A stretch of 64,000 nt of DNA from Patiria pectinifera (taxonomy: Eukaryota; Echinodermata; Asteroidea; Valvatida; Asterinidae). Where the stretch lies: the NCBI GenBank assembly GCA_029964075.1, contig CM057150.1, positions 1 through 64,000 on the forward strand, in the 5' to 3' direction. Below are positions 53,717 to 64,000 of this stretch, piece after piece; the first letter of the stretch is position 1; the number at the start of each line of letters is the position of its first letter. The notes below the pieces were generated by a model. It was given only the letters and a program-made list of their open reading frames with translations, searched no databases and was not told the DNA's origin. Made by a program: the position numbers and the translations under genes.

Positions 53717-54850
53717 TGTAGCGAAAACCACTTTAATTTGTTGTCAAGTACTATTGATAGTTGTGCCAGCTGAAAAGTCATTCACTAGACATGCCAGAGC
53801 GCATATGTAAATTAGAGCTTCCACTAGCTGGCCAAGCTAATTGTTCCTTTTTCTACTAGCCTGGCTCTCTATTCAATTGACATATTTAACAATTCATGGA
53901 TTAGCGTGGGTTCGCCAAAACCAGGTCACTGTATTAAGGCAGGAGTGTTCTAATTATTTGCATAGATTACGTACCTTGCATTCCAGTTCAGTGGAAAAGT
54001 ACTGAGCTAGCTAGCAGTGCTAGTATAAAAACCCTGAGAACATGTTTGCCCACTGAGGATTTAGGACTGGGTGTGGTAGGAGAGACATGTCTCTCTGAGC
54101 CTGATTTCTTTTACTTTTTGACCTGCCAAGATGGCTCAAATTGTAACCGAAGATCAGTTGCCAACCTATTGGTGTCGTACGTAAGTTTTTCTTTTACATG
54201 CAGTAATGTGCCCCGTGCCCCATTTCAGCCGTGCTCGTTCATTTTATTATATCTAATGATTGTATTAAATTGTGATAGTCAAATTTGCTAGACTGTAATT
54301 ATAATTGTTTGCCGGATTTGCTTTCTGTGCATGTGGCTTTCCTGTTTTGGTGGGTGCTTTTTGGCAGGGTTGGTTGCTTACCGGCAAGGGGTTGATTCGC
54401 CCCCTTGGATAGCAATCTAGGAAATATTTATAAAAGGGCGATTTGCCATCTTATAGGCCAATATGCACAGGAAGTACAAGTAAACTAGTTTGTTACTCTT
54501 TTTCCTTGTTTTGACCTTGTTTGTGTTCAACTACCAATTTGAAATGGAACTAGAACACATTTTTGGTGGGCGTGGTTGAGCTGTTCGCCCAACATTTAAA
54601 CTATATGTCCTTACAATTGTCCGACATGTGCTTCACGTTATTTAATCATTCTTAATTTATTGATAATCACTGAATCCATACTGCCAAATTTGATGTAAAT
54701 AATAATAATAATAATAATAATTTAACTATTTTTGAATTAAAGGCCACAAGAAAAATAATCAGTGGCTGAATTGAAACGTCTTGTTCCTTCTAAAAATATT
54801 TTTGTATTGCTTTCACTTAACTGGCGGATCCCTGAGTAGGTTTCGTTACA
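53717..54850 (+). repeat. 5' LTR of the plus-strand Gypsy element
   Basis: 1134 bases, TGTAGCGAAA to TTCGTTACA. A TATA-like box (TATAAAA) is at 54024-54030 and an (AAT)n run at 54699-54721. Confidence 0.9.
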
Positions 54851-54855
54851 GTTTT

Positions 54856-54873
54856 TGGTGGCAGCGGTGGGAT
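54856..54873 (+). other. Primer-binding site, tRNA-Leu
   Basis: TGGTGGCAGCGGTGGGAT lies five bases inside the LTR and is the exact complement of the usual 3' end of animal tRNA-Leu (ATCCCACCGCTGCCACCA). Confidence 0.85.
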
Positions 54874-54951
54874 CCACGGTCAAAGTGTTTGTAATTTCCT
54901 TTCTTTCACCATATAAATATTTGGTGATTTTTTTCTTTTTGGCAAGCCAGT

Positions 54952-56091
54952 ATGTTACAAGAAGAGTTAGATCCTAATTTAGATTTGTTAAGTGCGGCTG
55001 AAGTGGGGGACACCACTCGGCCCGTGGGTGTTAAAGTTAGTTTTGCACCCAGTCCTAGCTCCTCCCTCATGGGCGGTAATGAGCACACACGGGGCACGCA
55101 TGTAAAAGTAGTGCGACAAAGAAATAGGCCTACTAGTACTCCAGTTTCTGTAGTACCGCCCCCCCCCCCCCACTGCAAAAAGTCGTAGGCACACACAGAG
55201 TGAATTTGCAGATAGTGTATACACTGGCGATTTTAATTTTACTCCCAAGTGGTCGAAATCAACCCCATCAAACCCATTTCACTGCCTGATACTTATGATG
55301 GTAAAACCCCATTGGAGGACTGGTTGACAAATTTAGAGTTATGTTGCTCAATTAATGGATGGAGTAAAGAGCAGAAGACTAGCTTCCTAGCTGTAAGACT
55401 AAGAGGTTCAGTATTACAAGTGTACACTGATTTGTCAGAGGAACGAAAGAGTGATTTTTCTGAGTTAGTAGATGCCCTTCAGGAGAGATTTAGTCCCAAG
55501 GGACAAGCAGAGCTCCTTCGTGCCCAGTTAAGGGCTAGGTCTCGTAGAAAGGGTGAATCATTGCCTGAACTTGCTAGTGAAATCCGTCGATTAGCTGTTA
55601 AAGCTTACCCTGACATTTCTTCAGAACTAAGAGAAGAGATCGGTAGGGATCAGTTTATCGAATCACTAGACTTACCTGATGTAAGAATGCAGGTTAGGCG
55701 AGCAAAGCCAAAATCATTGGGTACAGCTTTGTCTTTAGAACTAGAAGAGGAGGCATTCCTCCAACTTGAATGTAATAAAGAGTTACCTAAGAAGTTGGTG
55801 GCTAGTGCAACCAAGCAAACAGACACAGAGCTAGAACGTAAGATTGGTCAATTAGAACAGTCACTGATAGAACTCAAACGTCTTGTAAGTTCAAATCCTA
55901 GGCGAAATCAGTGGTCTAAAGGACCACTTATTTGCTGGAAGTGCCAACAACCCGGTCATAGACGAGCAGAGTGTCCAGAACTAACCAAAGAACAGACCCC
56001 ATCCACAGAGGCATCGACCTTAATGGGTCAACCACAGGTACAGGAAAACAGCAATGGACTGAGCAGGGGCCCACTGCTCAGTCAAACCTAG
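54952..56091 (+). CDS. gag: Gag, leader interrupted near a C-run
   Basis: An ATG at 54952 opens MLQEELDPNLDLLSAAEVGD, which runs into a 13-base C-run (55158-55170) and a stop at 55188. The main frame, open from about 55249 without an ATG of its own, has a capsid-like region (PLEDWLTNLELCCSINGWSK, ERFSPKGQAELLRAQLRARS) and a zinc knuckle CWKCQQPGHRRAEC. The sequence between is open in a third frame, so two small shifts separate leader and body; C-run slippage could be one. Role: particle formation. Confidence 0.75.
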
Positions 56092-56149
56092 ACAATCGGG
56101 CCCAGTCCTCAGCTTGCTTTGTACAAGGTTGCATTCATGGTGTTAACAT

Positions 56150-59100
56150 TAAGGTGTCATTGATACAGGCTCCTCAGTTACCATTTTACATCCTCAGATG
56201 TGGGAGATGATGCCTTTAAGTATCCGCCAAAAGCTCAAGCCTTGGGAACAGTCCATAGTAGCAGCTGAAGGAAGTTCTCTAGAGGTGATGGGTTGTGTGG
56301 ATGTCATTGTTGGGTTGGGTAAGCTGAGAAAACGTCACCAAATTTTGGTTGCACCCATTACCCAAGCAGGTATTCTTGGCCTTGACTTTGTGTTAACCGA
56401 TGGGGTAGTAGTAGATTTTCCAAGACGGAAATTGAAGTTTGATTCCATTGAAGTTCCGATAATTTCTGAGGGTTTAACTTTCACTTGCTGTCGAATTTCA
56501 GTAGCCGAGACAGTGACCATCCCAGCGAAGCATGAAGTAGTAATACCAGGGCTGTTACACAATCGTACTGGTAGTTCATCACAAGGGGTCATTGAGACTT
56601 CGGGAAGATTTTGTGAGAAAGATAATGGTCTGTTAGTTGGTCGTACATTTATTTATGCCACCCAAAGTCGGGTACTACTCAGAGTTTTTAATGTACAACC
56701 AAATGCGCACACTTTGTATAAGGGTACACAGATTGCTCTACTTCAACCTGCTGATGAAGTTGTTAAAGATGTTGACACAAACACAGAACAGGAATCTGAT
56801 AAGTGTGATTTAGATCCTGGTTTGAAGGAGTTATATGAGCGTAGTTCTGAAACCCTGAGTACTTCACAAAAGGCTGGACTAAAAGACTTGTTACATGAAC
56901 ATGGGCAGATTTTTTCAAAGTCAGGTGAACTGGGACAAACCGATTTAGTTTATCATAACATTGACACAGGAGGTGCTCGTCCACGTCGGCAACCCGCACG
57001 GCGTTTACCTTACCATCAACGACAAGAAGCACAAAAACAGGTGGCAGACATGTTGAAAGCTGGTGTCATCTCTCCGTCCAACAGTCCTTGGGCAAGCCCA
57101 ATAGTTTTGGTGAAAAAGAAAGATAATTCCATCAGATTTTGTGTTGATTACAGGGAATTAAACAAAGTCACCATCAAAGATGCATATCCGCTACCACGAA
57201 TCGATGACAACCTGGACGCCTTGACAGGTTCACGATGGTTCTCTTCGTTGGATTTGACCAGTGGCTACTGGCAAGTGGAGATGAGCCCCAAGGATAAAGA
57301 AAAGACGGCTTTCACTACAGGTAATGGCCTATATGAATTTAATGTCATGGCATTTGGCCTTTGTAATGCTCCCAGTACCTTTGAAAGACTCATGGAGCTA
57401 GTGCTTGCCGGTCTCCACTGGAAAACCTGTCTAGTAAATCTGGATGACATATTAATTTATGCCAAAACCTTTGAAGAACATGTGTCTCGACTTAGTGAAG
57501 TTTTTGGTCGTCTTTCTGCTGCTAAGCTGAAGTTGAAACCCAAAAAGTGTTGTCTTTTTCAGTCAGAAGTTATCTATCTGGGTCATGTGGTCTCAGAAGA
57601 CGGCGTTTCTACTGATCCCCACAAGACCTGTAGAGTCCTTAACTGGCCTACTCCTTGTAATCTGAAGGATGTCCGTAGCTTTATTGGCCTGTGTTCATAC
57701 TATAGACGGTTTGTTAAAGATTTTGCCTGCATTGCATCACCACTTCATAAATTAACCCAGAAAGACGTAGGTTTCAAGTGGACTGAGGAGTGTGAGACTG
57801 CCTTTCGGACTTTGAAGGAAAGGTTGACTACATCACCTGTTCTAGCATTTCCGGATTTCCCACTTCCATTTATTCTGGACACAGACGCCAGTGGCGACGG
57901 AATTGGCGGGGTCTTATCCCAAGTGCAAGATGGTCAAGAAAGGGTCATTGGTTATGCCAGCAGAAAGTTGAGCAAAAGTGAGCAAAACTACAGTGTTACA
58001 AAAAGGGAGTTACTAGCTGCGGTGTATTTCATCAAGCAATACAAACACTACCTGTATGGCAAGAAATTTCTACTTAGGACAGATCATGGGTCCCTGAGGT
58101 GGCTGTATAACTTCAAAGATGTTCAAGGGCAACTCGCAAGGTGGATGGAGACATTGAGTAGTTTTGATTTGGAAATTCGTCATCGGCCAGGCTCTCAACA
58201 CAAGAATGCTGATGCTCTTTCTCGGGTCCCTGTTGATTCTGATAAAGGTGACACTAAAGAAATTAGCGATAGTAATATAACGTGCAGTTCTATCAGTAAT
58301 GTCTTTTCAGGTTTGAGTATGGATGACCTTCGCCAAGCTCAGCGAGATGATCCCGACCTGACTGCTGTCATCAGTTGGAAGGAGAAGAGTGCAGAAAAAC
58401 CTTTTCGGAACCAGGTATCGGGCTGTAGTCGAGAGACGAAAGGCTACTGGTATATGTGGGATCAACTGGAGATGAAAGATGGAGTTTTGTACAGGAGATT
58501 TGAGGGTAAGTCTCCTTCTTCTTCAATTCTCCAAATTGTGGTGCCTGCATCCCTACGAAGACATGTGCTGTTACAGGCTCATAGTTCAGTGACCGGAGGC
58601 CATCTTGGGTACACAAAAACATTCAAGAAGATACAGCGATCTTTTTATTGGCTTGGTTGTCGTACCAGTGTTGCACGTTGGGTTAAGCAGTGCGAGAAGT
58701 GTGCTCGTCGAAAGTCACCAAGTCAAAAGTTGCCTGCTCCTCTACAACCTTCTTCAGTAGGTGCCCCATTAGAACGAATAGCAATAGATATCTTTGGTCC
58801 ACTCCCATATTCTAAACGTGGAAATCGTTATATTATTGTTGTTATGGATTACTTTACTAAGTGGGCAGAGGCTTACCCACTGTGTAATCAGGAAGCAGAA
58901 ACAGTAGCCAAAGTTTTAGTTGAACAATTTATTTGCCGCTTTGTTGTTCCCTTGAGTATTCATACTGACCAAGGTTCAAATTTTGAAAGTCGAGTTTTCC
59001 AGTCGATTTGTAGATTACTAGGCATTAACAAAACACGAACCACACCATACCATCCTCAATCAGATGGTCTTGTGGAAAGGTTTAACCGAACCATTCAGAC

Positions 59101-62100
59101 TATGCTGAGTATGTATGTCAAGGAAGACCAGTCTGACTGGGACATACATCTTCCATATGTCATGATGGCCTACAGAGCCAGTGAACCAGATACTACAGGT
59201 GTTAGTCCTAACCGTATGATGTTTGGTAGGGAGGTTTCTTTGCCATTAGATCTGTTGATTAGTAATCCTAACTCAAATATTGTACCACAAGAACCAGAAA
59301 CGTATGCCACTGAGTTGTATGAACGGTTGCAAAGAGCCTTTAATGTGGCAAGACAGAAGATTGTTGGTGAAGAAAAGAGACAGAAACGAATATATGATGC
59401 TAAATTAAAGGGTAAACCTTATGTAGTAGGCGATAGAGTTTGGCTTTATCACTTTGTCAGAAAGGTTGGACTGAGCCCTAAACTTCAATCGCATTGGAAA
59501 GGACCATATGTTGTAATCAAGAGAATTTCTGATTCAGTTTATCGTATAAAGCACTTACAAAGTGGTTATAGGACAGTAGTCCATTTTCATAGATTAAAAC
59601 CATGTTTTGTTAGTAATGATTTCAATGCAGAGACCTTGAGGGAGCCAGAAGTCCACTCTCGAGATGACATCAGGGATGGAGCTGACATCAGAAGTTCGAG
59701 TGAACTAGATGAACAAGCTGAACCAGATGATTTGAGTGGAGAGGTCGATGCTCAGGACGTTACCAGGGAAACAGCAGACGCAACTGGCGATGGGGAGTAT
59801 CTGAGCCGGGCCTCAGGACTGGACTCTACTAAACTGGGAGTGATGAGCAGTCGACATACTGATGACGACCGGCCCATCGACTACAGAGGAAGAAGTACAT
59901 CTCCAGACCGGCCCATCGACTACAGAGGAAGAAGTACATCTCCAAACCGGCCCATCGACTACAGAGGAAGAAGTACATCTCCAGACCGGCCCATCGACTA
60001 CAGAGGAAGAAGTACATCTCCAGACCGGCCCATCGACTACAGAGGAAGAAGTACATCTCCAGACCGGCCCATCGACTACAGAGGAAGAAGTACATCTCCA
60101 GACCGGCCCATCGACTACAGAGGAAGAAGTACATCTCCAGACCGGCCCATCGACTACAGAGGAAGAAGTACATCTCCAGACCGGCCCATCGACTACGGAG
60201 GAAGAAGTACATCTCCAGACCGGCCCATCGACTACGGAGGAAGAAGTACATCTCCAGACCGGCCCATCGACTACGGAGGAAGAAGTACATCTCCAGACCG
60301 GCCCATCGACTACGGAGGAAGAAGTACATCTCCAGACCGGCCCATCGACTACGGAGGAAGAAGTACATCTCCAGACCGGCCCATCGACTACGGAGGAAGA
60401 AGTACATCTCCAGACCGGCCCATCGACTACGGAGGAAGAAGTACATCTCCAGACCGGCCCATCGACTACGGAGGAAGAAGTACATCTCCAGACCGGCCCA
60501 TCGACTACAGAGGAAGAAGTACATCTCCAGACCGGCCCATCGACTACGGAGGAAGAAGTACATCTCCAGACCGGCCCATCGACTACGGAGGAAGAAGTAC
60601 ATCTCCAGACCGGCCCATCGACTACGGAGGAAGAAGTACATCTCCAGACCGGCCCATCGACTACGGAGGAAGAAGTACATCTCCAGACCGGCCCATCGAC
60701 TACAGAGGAAGAAGTACATCTCCAGACCGGCCCATCGACTACAGAGGAAGAAGTACATCTCCAGACCGGCCCATCGACTACGGAGGAAGAAGTACATCTC
60801 CAGACCGGCCCATCGACTACGGAGGAAGAAGTACATCTCCAGACCGGCCCATCGACTACGGAGGAAGAAGTACATCTCCAGACCGGCCCATCGACTACGG
60901 AGGAAGAAGTACATCTCCAGACCGGCCCATCGACTACGGAGGAAGAAGTACATCTCCAGACCGGCCCATCGACTACAGAGGAAGAAGTACATCTCCAGAC
61001 CGGCCCATCGACTACGGAGGAAGAAGTACATCTCCAGACCGGCCCATCGACTACAGAGGAAGAAGTACATCTCCAGACCGGCCCATCGACTACAGAGGAA
61101 GAAGTACATCTCCAGACCGGCCCATCGACTACAGAGGAAGAAGTACATCTCCAGACCGGCCCATCGACTACGGAGGAAGAAGTACATCTCCAGACCGGCC
61201 CATCGACTACGGAGGAAGAAGTACATCTCCAGACCGGCCCATCGACTACGGAGGAAGAAGTACATCTCCAGACCGGCCCATCGACTACGGAGGAAGAAGT
61301 ACATCTCCAGACCGGCCCATCGACTACGGAGGAAGAAGTACATCTCCAGACCGGCCCATCGACTACAGAGGAAGAAGTACATCTCCAGACCGGCCCATCG
61401 ACTACGGAGGAAGAAGTACATCTCCAGACCGGCCCATCGACTACGGAGGAAGAAGTACATCTCCAGACCGGCCCATCGACTACGGAGGAAGAAGTACATC
61501 TCCAGACCGGCCCATCGACTACGGAGGAAGAAGTACATCTCCAGACCGGCCCATCGACTACAGAGGAAGAAGTACATCTCCAGACCGGCCCATCGACTAC
61601 GGAGGAAGAAGTACATCTCCAGACCGGCCCATCGACTACAGAGGAAGAAGTACATCTCCAGACCGGCCCATCGACTACGGAGGAAGAAGTACATCTCCAG
61701 ACCGGCCCATCGACTACGGAGGAAGAAGTACATCTCCAGACCGGCCCATCGACTACAGAGGAAGAAGTACATCTCCAGACCGGCCCATCGACTACGGAGG
61801 AAGAAGTACATCTCCAGACCGGCCCATCGACTACAGAGGAAGAAGTACATCTCCAGACCGGCCCATCGACTACAGAGGAAGAAGTACATCTCCAGACCGG
61901 CCCATCGACTACAGAGGAAGAAGTACATCTCCAGACCGGCCCATCGACTACGGAGGAAGAAGTACATCTCCAGACCGGCCCATCGACTACGGAGGAAGAA
62001 GTACATCTCCAGACCGGCCCATCGACTACGGAGGAAGAAGTACATCTCCAGACCGGCCCATCGACTACGGAGGAAGAAGTACATCTCCAGACCGGCCCAT

Positions 62101-63274
62101 CGACTACGGAGGAAGAAGTACATCTCCAGACCGGCCCATCGACTACGGAGGAAGAAGTACATCTCCAGACCGGCCCATCGACTACGGAGGAAGAAGTACA
62201 TCTCCAGACCGGCCCATCGACTACAGAGGAAGAAGTACATCTCCAGACCGGCCCATCGACTACGGAGGAAGAAGTACATCTCCAGACCGGCCCATCGACT
62301 ACAGAGGAAGAAGTACATCTCCAGACCGGCCCATCGACTACAGAGGAAGAAGTACATCTCCAGACCGGCCCATCGACTACAGAGGAAGAAGTACATCTCC
62401 AGACCGGCCCATCGACTACGGAGGAAGAAGTACATCTCCAGACCGGCCCATCGACTACGGAGGAAGAAGTACATCTCCAGACCGGCCCATCGACTACGGA
62501 GGAAGAAGTACATCTCCAGACCGGCCCATCGACTACGGAGGAAGAAGTACATCTCCAGACCGGCCCATCGACTACGGAGGAAGAAGTACATCTCCAGACC
62601 GGCCCATCGACTACGGAGGAAGAAGTACATCTCCAGACCGGCCCATCGACTACGGAGGAAGAAGTACATCTCCAGACCGGCCCATCGACTACGGAGGAAG
62701 AAGTACATCTCCAGACCGGCCCATCGACTACGGAGGAAGAAGTACATCTCCAGACCGGCCCATCGACTACGGAGGAAGAAGTACATCTCCAGACCGGCCC
62801 ATCGACTACGGAGGAAGAAGTACATCTCCAGACCGGCCCATCGACTACGGAGGAAGAAGTACATCTCCAGACCGGCCCATCGACTACGGAGGAAGAAGTA
62901 CATCTCCAGACCGGCCCATCGACTACGGAGGAAGAAGTACATCTCCAGACCGGCCCATCGACTACGGAGGAAGAAGTACATCTCCAGACCGGCCCATCGA
63001 CTACGGAGGAAGAAGTACATCTCCAGACCGGCCCATCGACTACGGAGGAAGAAGTACATCTCCAGACCGGCCCATCGACTACGGAGGAAGAAGTACATCT
63101 CCAGACCGGCCCATCGACTACAGAGGAAGAAGTACATCTCCAGACCGGCCCATCGACTACGGAGGAAGAAGTACATCTCCAGACCCGCTGACGGCTGAAA
63201 ACATCCAACCATCATGTGGATATCGCCGGCGACAGCCACCACAGTGGATGAGAACTGGACAATATTTATTGTGA
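56150..63274 (+). CDS. pol: Pol with 85-copy C-terminal peptide repeat
   Basis: The frame opens at about 56150 with the protease motif IDTGSSVTIL and runs 2358 codons from the ATG at 56198. Counting from that ATG: reverse transcriptase about 265-450 (FCVDYRELN, LDLTSGYWQ), with NLDD in place of the usual YxDD at residue 414; RNase H about 555-670 (ILDTDASGDGIG); integrase with zinc site (CEKCARR), DD35E core (IDIFGP, HTDQGSNFE, DGLVERFN) and a GPY/F module (HWKGPYVVIK). An acidic linker leads to residues 1224-2328: 85 copies of DRPIDY(R/G)GRSTSP, then 30 residues to the stop. The upstream Gag-side frame does not run into the protease frame (break at about 56150). The tail is far beyond the normal Ty3/Gypsy Pol length. 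Confidence 0.9.
59867..63181 (+). repeat. 39-bp coding minisatellite, 85 copies
   Basis: The unit is gaccggcccatcgactac plus (a/g)gaggaagaagtacatctcca, 39 bases, exactly 85 times with no length change. Nearly the only variable base is A or G at the 19th position (Arg or Gly), plus one Asp-to-Asn change in unit 3. Because 39 is divisible by three and the unit lacks stops in several frames, long open frames also appear in one other plus frame and two minus frames; these are by-products. Confidence 0.98.
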
Positions 63275-63607
63275 TTGATTTTCTAAGTGAGGCAGCTGCT
63301 TGGACTCATGCCAGTTTTGGGGTGCACACCAACACTTGGACATTGGAGAATACAAGTTTGAACTGTTTATTGAAAATTAATTCACAATAACAACTTGCTA
63401 GTTATACATGTACATGACTAGAAGTAAGAATTCCTCTGAGATGGTCTCAATTACTCTGCCTGCTTGCAAGTATTTGAAATCTAATTGCTGTTAATTTTCA
63501 TTATAAGTTATGCATTTTGGATTGTTATGGATTACTAAATTAATTTTTGTAGAGCAAATCACGAATATTGTTTTTGAATTAAGGCGCAGAGACGCGCCTT
63601 CTCCCCA

Positions 63608-63618
63608 GCGGAGGGCAG
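63608..63618 (+). other. Polypurine tract
   Basis: gcggagggcag directly before the 3' LTR. Confidence 0.6.
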
Positions 63619-64000
63619 TGTAGCGAAAACCACTTTAAATTGTTGTCAAGTACTATTGATAGTTGTGCCAGCTGAAAAGTCATTCACTAGACATGCCAGA
63701 GCGCATATGTAAATTAGAGCTTCCACTAGCTGGCCAAGCCAATTGTTCCTTTTTCTACTAGCCTGGCTCTCTATTCAATTGACATATTTAACAATTCTTG
63801 GATTAACGTGGGCTCGCCAAAACCAGGTCACTGTATTAAGGCAGGAGTGTTCTAATTATTTGCATAGATTACGTACCTTGCATTCCAGTTCAGTGGAAAA
63901 GTACTGGGCTAGCAGTGCCAGTATAAAAACCCTGAGAACATGTTTGCCCACTGAGGATTTAGGACTGGGTGTGGTAGGAGAGACATGTCTCTCTGAGCCT
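63619..64000 (+). repeat. 3' LTR, first 382 bases (cut by window end)
   Basis: It matches 53717 onward, starting TGTAGCGAAA. The rest of the LTR and the right target duplication are outside the window. Confidence 0.9.

Larger units (their letters stand above)
53717..64000 (+). mobile_element. Second Ty3/Gypsy element, 3' LTR cut by window end
   Basis: A plus-strand element with a 5' LTR at 53717-54850, primer site, Gag, Pol and a partial 3' LTR from 63619. Over the 380 comparable bases the LTRs differ by about seven substitutions and a 4-base indel (about 2 percent), so it is older than the element at 10026. The coding region has frame breaks in gag and at protease and a changed RT active-site codon. 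Pol ends in a 3.3-kb in-frame minisatellite. Confidence 0.93.

Noticed and set aside
59813-63242. Three further very long open frames (one plus, two minus) over the repeat array
   Set aside because: The 39-bp unit has no stop in these frames, so they arise automatically from repetition of the unit; they have no start context or domain.

Overview
The window reads as genomic DNA of a marine invertebrate animal. It is AT-rich, intron-dominated and packed with eukaryotic mobile elements: two Ty3/Gypsy LTR elements, a DIRS-type tyrosine-recombinase element, hAT-like and fold-back elements, and tRNA-derived SINE-like repeats. A deuterostome such as an echinoderm, hemichordate or amphioxus is my guess from the style of the repeats and of the receptor tail; the sequence does not prove it. 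There are no bacterial-type operons, CRISPR arrays or intact tRNA or rRNA genes.

The one host gene I can support lies on the minus strand from 53136 down to the stop codon at 6083, and its 5' part is outside the window. It is assembled here from about 18 small exons by splice sites and reading phase. It encodes a single-pass type I membrane protein: a membrane-proximal ectodomain, a Gly-rich transmembrane helix, and a cytoplasmic tail built from many tiny exons. Nearly every tail exon carries one or two tyrosine motifs (YAEV, YAQV, YASV, YEEV, YMTM, YxxP) and starts and ends in phase 1, so exons could be included or skipped without changing frame. The motifs resemble ITIM/ITSM, PI3K-binding and Crk-type docking sites, which suggests an immune-type or adhesion signalling receptor with a tail that can be varied by splicing.

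Layout on the plus-strand map: 1-6082, 3' flank with repeats; 6083-10025, last tail exons plus a hairpin MITE, a SINE and a hAT-like MITE; 10026-18490, a very young Ty3/Gypsy element (minus strand) that splits a tyrosine-motif exon and carries an extra C2H2 zinc-finger ORF; 18491-25730, six exon pieces with a duplicated exon block; 26167-31150, a 5-kb inverted duplication with a nested AT-rich element; 31150-38412, further exons, a minisatellite and SINE-like repeats; 38421-39549, a fold-back element with an 8-bp target duplication; 40449-40528, an exon with a one-base frame break; 41069-46647, a decayed DIRS-like element; 46757-53136, the juxtamembrane, transmembrane and ectodomain exons; 53717 to the window end, a second Ty3/Gypsy element (plus strand) whose polyprotein ends in 85 copies of a 13-residue repeat.

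The main result is the interaction of the two layers: a modular tyrosine-motif tail, and a nearly identical-LTR retrotransposon inserted at the tyrosine codon of one module, in the same orientation as the gene. In this haplotype, reading through would end the tail ten codons into the LTR and lose the last three tyrosine motifs, unless the exon is skipped. No database search or transcript evidence was available; exon calls rest on splice signals, phase agreement and similarity among the exons.
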